Positions 7,876-9,586 of a stretch of DNA of 9,586 nt are shown in pieces (position 1 is the stretch's first letter; each line of letters begins with the position of its first letter). The notes under the pieces were generated by a model. The model was not told the DNA's origin. It made no database searches and saw nothing but the letters and a program-made list of their open reading frames with translations. The position numbers and the translations under genes are program-made. The stretch is taken from NCBI GenBank assembly GCA_019416775.1, contig DXWR01000002.1:1-9586 (forward strand), in the 5' to 3' direction. This stretch comes from Oscillospiraceae bacterium. Lineage in GTDB: Bacteria > Bacillota > Clostridia > Oscillospirales > Ruminococcaceae.

Positions 7876-8436
7876 TCACTTGAAAGAGAAGATCACCGGA
7901 GGCTTTCTTTGCGGCGGTTGAGGGTGCTCGTCCGCATAGCCCATGGACAGGGCCGCTACCAGTTCATAGCCCGGCAAAACACCGTGCTGCTGCTTAAAAG
8001 AAGGGGTGTTGCAAAAGTCCTGAGCAAAGCCGATCCAGCAGCAGCCGATCCCCTGTTCTGCCCCGGCTGCCATCACCTGAGCTGCTGCCAAGGAGCCGTC
8101 ATAGACATACCAATGGGATTGGGTGTTGCCATAGATCAGCAGCACCGTGCCGGCCCGGTTAAAGACATGAAATTTGGGGTTGGTGTACCACTTTTCATAT
8201 CGGGCCAGCCAAGGATATTGTTCCAGGTTTTCCTTCAGCCAAGCCTTGATGGTTTCACTCAAGGCATCAATCTCTTGCTTGTCGTCCAACACCAAAAATC
8301 CCCAGGGCTGTTCCCCGGAACCGGTGGGAGCCAGAGTGGCGATGCGGATCAGCTCCTCCATGGTCTCCTTAGAAATAGGACGGTCCTGGTAACGGCGGAT
8401 GCTGCGGCGGGTGGTCAAATAGTCCATAAGTTCCAT
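7876..8436 (-). CDS. Nitroreductase-family flavoprotein (NAD(P)H-dependent)
   Basis: This 186-residue protein fits the nitroreductase family (Pfam PF00881). These enzymes bind FMN, usually as dimers, and use NAD(P)H to reduce nitro compounds, quinones or related acceptors. The FMN phosphate motif RRSIRRY is at 10-16. The APTGSGEQPWGFLVL block at 36-50 corresponds to the family's APSxxNxQPWxF motif, with Gly/Glu in place of the usual Asn region. The segment from D113 to G136, including GIGCCWIG, is the conserved central helix and strand. GYADEHPQPPQRKP near the end matches the family C-terminus. Length is normal for a compact member. No signal peptide or membrane segment is seen, so it is cytoplasmic. 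The start is well supported by AGGAGG, 8 nt upstream (8445-8450). It lies 19 bp after the aldo/keto reductase stop and is probably cotranscribed with it. The natural substrate cannot be inferred. Confidence 0.9.
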   Translation of the reverse strand: MELMDYLTTRRSIRRYQDRPISKETMEELIRIATLAPTGSGEQPWGFLVLDDKQEIDALSETIKAWLKENLEQYPWLARYEKWYTNPKFHVFNRAGTVLLIYGNTQSHWYVYDGSLAAAQVMAAGAEQGIGCCWIGFAQDFCNTPSFKQQHGVLPGYELVAALSMGYADEHPQPPQRKPPVIFSFK

Positions 8437-8455
8437 TTTGAGTACCTCCTAGCAT

Positions 8456-9286
8456 TTAAGTTGGGATGGAAGTATCCGGGTTCTCTCCGCTCCATCCGGT
8501 AATGGGCATCGCTTCGATCTGCTTTAATTCCTGAGAGGACAGAACCAGCTCCTCCCGGCAGAGGTTTTCCTCCAGCCGTTGCTTAGAGGAAGCTTTGGGC
8601 AGTACCATCAAATCCTTTTGCAGCAGATAGGCCAGACAGATCCGGGCAGTGCTCACCCCGTGGGCCCGGGCGATTTCTTGCAGCAGAGGATCCTGCAGCA
8701 CTCTGGCCCGTCCCAGCGGACTCCAGGCCTGGACTAAAATCCCGTTTTGCTTGCAGTAGTCCACTGCTGACCGCTGTAAATAACCGGGATGGCATTCCAA
8801 TTGGTCCAGCACCGGCGCCACCCCGGTTTCCTCCAGCACCTTCAGATGATGGGGCAGGAAATTGCTCACCCCAATGGAGTGCACCAACCCCTGCTTTTGC
8901 AGATCAATCACCGCGTTCCAGCTTCCCAGCAGGGGCGTCTGCCAATCTTCCGGGCCGCCCTTAGTCCGGGGCCAATGGATCAAAAACACATCCAGATAGC
9001 CGCAGTCCAGCCGTTTTAAAGAAGCCAAAAAGGAGGCGGTTGTTTTTTCATAGCCCAATTCTGTATGCCACACCTTGGAGGCAATCTGGTACTCTTCCCG
9101 CTTCAAGCCGCTGTCTTTCAGGGTCTTCCCCACCAATTCTTCATTAAAGTAGTAAGCGGCGGTGTCGAAATAACGGTAACCTGCCTCCACCGCCAGAGGA
9201 AGGGCAGCAGCCGTCTCCCCTGCCAGATAGGTGCCAAAGCCCACCGCCGGAACCAATGTGCCGTCGGACAACCGGTATTGTTTCAT
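8456..9286 (-). CDS. Aldo/keto reductase
   Basis: This 276-residue protein is a cytoplasmic NADPH-dependent oxidoreductase of the aldo/keto reductase superfamily (TIM barrel, Pfam PF00248), which reduces aldehydes and ketones. The catalytic tetrad is visible as D41 and Y46 (in DTAAYYFNEE), K71 (ASKVWH) and H104 (LIHWP). GVSNF is at 139-143, and the NADPH-phosphate loop LPKASSKQRLEEN is at 229-241. The sequence resembles the bacterial 2,5-diketo-gluconate reductase/YvgN-like branch (AKR5), but the substrate is unknown. I chose the ATG at 9286 because the family N-terminus starts at MKQYRLSDGT and AGGGGG lies 7 nt upstream (9294-9299). The frame stays open to an ATG at 9415, but that would add 43 unrelated residues and run through the promoter. 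It is the first gene of a two-gene unit with the nitroreductase, which suggests a shared role in handling reactive carbonyls, quinones or nitro compounds. Confidence 0.93.
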   Translation of the reverse strand: MKQYRLSDGTLVPAVGFGTYLAGETAAALPLAVEAGYRYFDTAAYYFNEELVGKTLKDSGLKREEYQIASKVWHTELGYEKTTASFLASLKRLDCGYLDVFLIHWPRTKGGPEDWQTPLLGSWNAVIDLQKQGLVHSIGVSNFLPHHLKVLEETGVAPVLDQLECHPGYLQRSAVDYCKQNGILVQAWSPLGRARVLQDPLLQEIARAHGVSTARICLAYLLQKDLMVLPKASSKQRLEENLCREELVLSSQELKQIEAMPITGWSGENPDTSIPT

Positions 9287-9320
9287 AGCAATGCCCCCTG
9301 ATAAAAGAATTTCTACTGCT

Positions 9321-9349
9321 ATTTTACCATAGGCTACCGCCAATTTCCA
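9321..9349 (-). promoter_or_regulatory. Promoter of the aldo/keto reductase-nitroreductase unit
   Basis: On the minus strand the -10 element is TAAAAT (9321-9326), preceded by TG one base upstream (9328-9329), an extended -10. The -35 element is TGGAAA (9344-9349; 4 of 6 consensus bases) at 17-bp spacing. Transcription would start near 9314, leaving a leader of about 28 nt. Confidence 0.65.
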
Positions 9350-9408
9350 TGAATTTTTTGAGGAATGTCCGAGTTTTTCAGTACACCTTCCCATTCTCCT
9401 CTTCCGCT

Positions 9409-9438
9409 TTGACAAAGGTTGGGCCGGTAGTCTATAAT
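9409..9438 (+). promoter_or_regulatory. Consensus sigma-A promoter facing right
   Basis: The -35 element TTGACA (9409-9414) and the -10 element TATAAT (9433-9438) are both perfect consensus, separated by 18 bp. Transcription would start near 9445 and run out of the window. The -35 box lies inside the palindrome CTTTGACAAAG. Confidence 0.85.
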
Positions 9439-9503
9439 GGTTTTGCAGAAAGATTAACTATTAAAAGTCAAGCCCTAAAAAGAGAGAAGGAGTGGAAAAA
9501 CGG

Positions 9504-9566
9504 ATGGTGCAAAAAGGGTATAGCAAAGCAGAGGCCCGAGAGGACCCCGGCAGACTATCTGGATAG
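9504..9566 (+). CDS. Possible 20-codon ORF behind the right-edge promoter
   Basis: An ATG at 9504 lies 11 nt after AAGGAG (9487-9492), about 60 nt after the predicted transcription start. The frame begins MVQKGYSKAEA and meets TAG at 9564. The product matches nothing I recognise. It could be a leader peptide, a chance ORF within a structured RNA leader, or the start of a gene broken by a frameshift. In favour of the last, the frame one base later (from 9505) stays open to the window end but has no ATG, GTG or TTG start. The window ends too soon to decide. Confidence 0.25.
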   Translation: MVQKGYSKAEAREDPGRLSG

Positions 9567-9586
9567 AAGTCATTTTGCGGGACAAT

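Larger units (their letters stand above)
9287..9503. other. Divergent intergenic region
   Basis: This 217-bp stretch separates the minus-strand redox genes from the plus-strand unit at the right edge and holds one promoter for each direction. The two -35 boxes are about 60 bp apart. Between them are two direct repeats of GA(A/G)TTTTT (9351-9358 and 9371-9378), exactly 20 bp apart, and an 11-bp palindrome CTTTGACAAAG (9407-9417) overlaps the plus-strand -35 box. These could be binding sites for a shared regulator, but each is short. I see no further gene here. Confidence 0.5.

Noticed and set aside
7798..8502. 234-codon plus-strand ORF opposite the nitroreductase
   Set aside because: It is antisense to a clearly recognisable nitroreductase, has no ribosome-binding site, and shows no family motif.
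9287..9415. N-terminal extension of the aldo/keto reductase from the ATG at 9415
   Set aside because: It would add 43 basic residues not seen in the family and run through the predicted promoter. The ATG at 9286 has the right N-terminus and a good ribosome-binding site.

Overview
The window looks like the chromosome of a Clostridia-type Firmicute, most likely an Oscillospiraceae/Ruminococcaceae relative. The evidence is the sequence of the RNA polymerase subunits: RpoC opens with a clostridial-type N-terminus and lacks the large trigger-loop insertion of Proteobacteria, RpoB has a Firmicutes-type rifampicin region, the promoters are sigma-A-like, and most genes have purine-rich Shine-Dalgarno sites. 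Species cannot be fixed from the sequence alone.

All four complete genes are on the minus strand, so the biological reading order runs from high to low coordinates. From about 9350 down to 7812 there is a two-gene redox unit: a promoter (9321-9349), an aldo/keto reductase (8456-9286), a nitroreductase-family flavoprotein (7876-8436) starting 19 bp after it, and a hairpin that probably ends the transcript (7812-7849). From about 7765 down to 1 there is the rpoBC unit: a strong sigma-A promoter (7737-7765), an untranslated leader of about 230 nt with several inverted repeats (7500-7730), rpoB (3663-7499), a 39-bp gap, rpoC (60-3623), and a clear rho-independent terminator (1-40). rpoB and rpoC encode the beta and beta-prime subunits that together form the catalytic centre of RNA polymerase.

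Divergently, at the right edge, a plus-strand promoter with two perfect consensus hexamers (9409-9438) drives something mostly outside the window. Only a short 20-codon ORF with a ribosome-binding site is visible behind it, plus another open frame without a start codon.

Most of the window is ordinary core-genome content. The parts that deserve a second look are non-coding or context-related: the structured rpoB leader with mutually exclusive pairings, a dyad at the predicted rpoB transcription start, the absence of rplJ/rplL immediately upstream of rpoB, a Cys in place of a normally conserved Arg in the RpoC N-terminal region, and the unexplained transcription unit at the right edge. I did not find a mobile element, CRISPR array, rRNA or tRNA gene, or a defence system.
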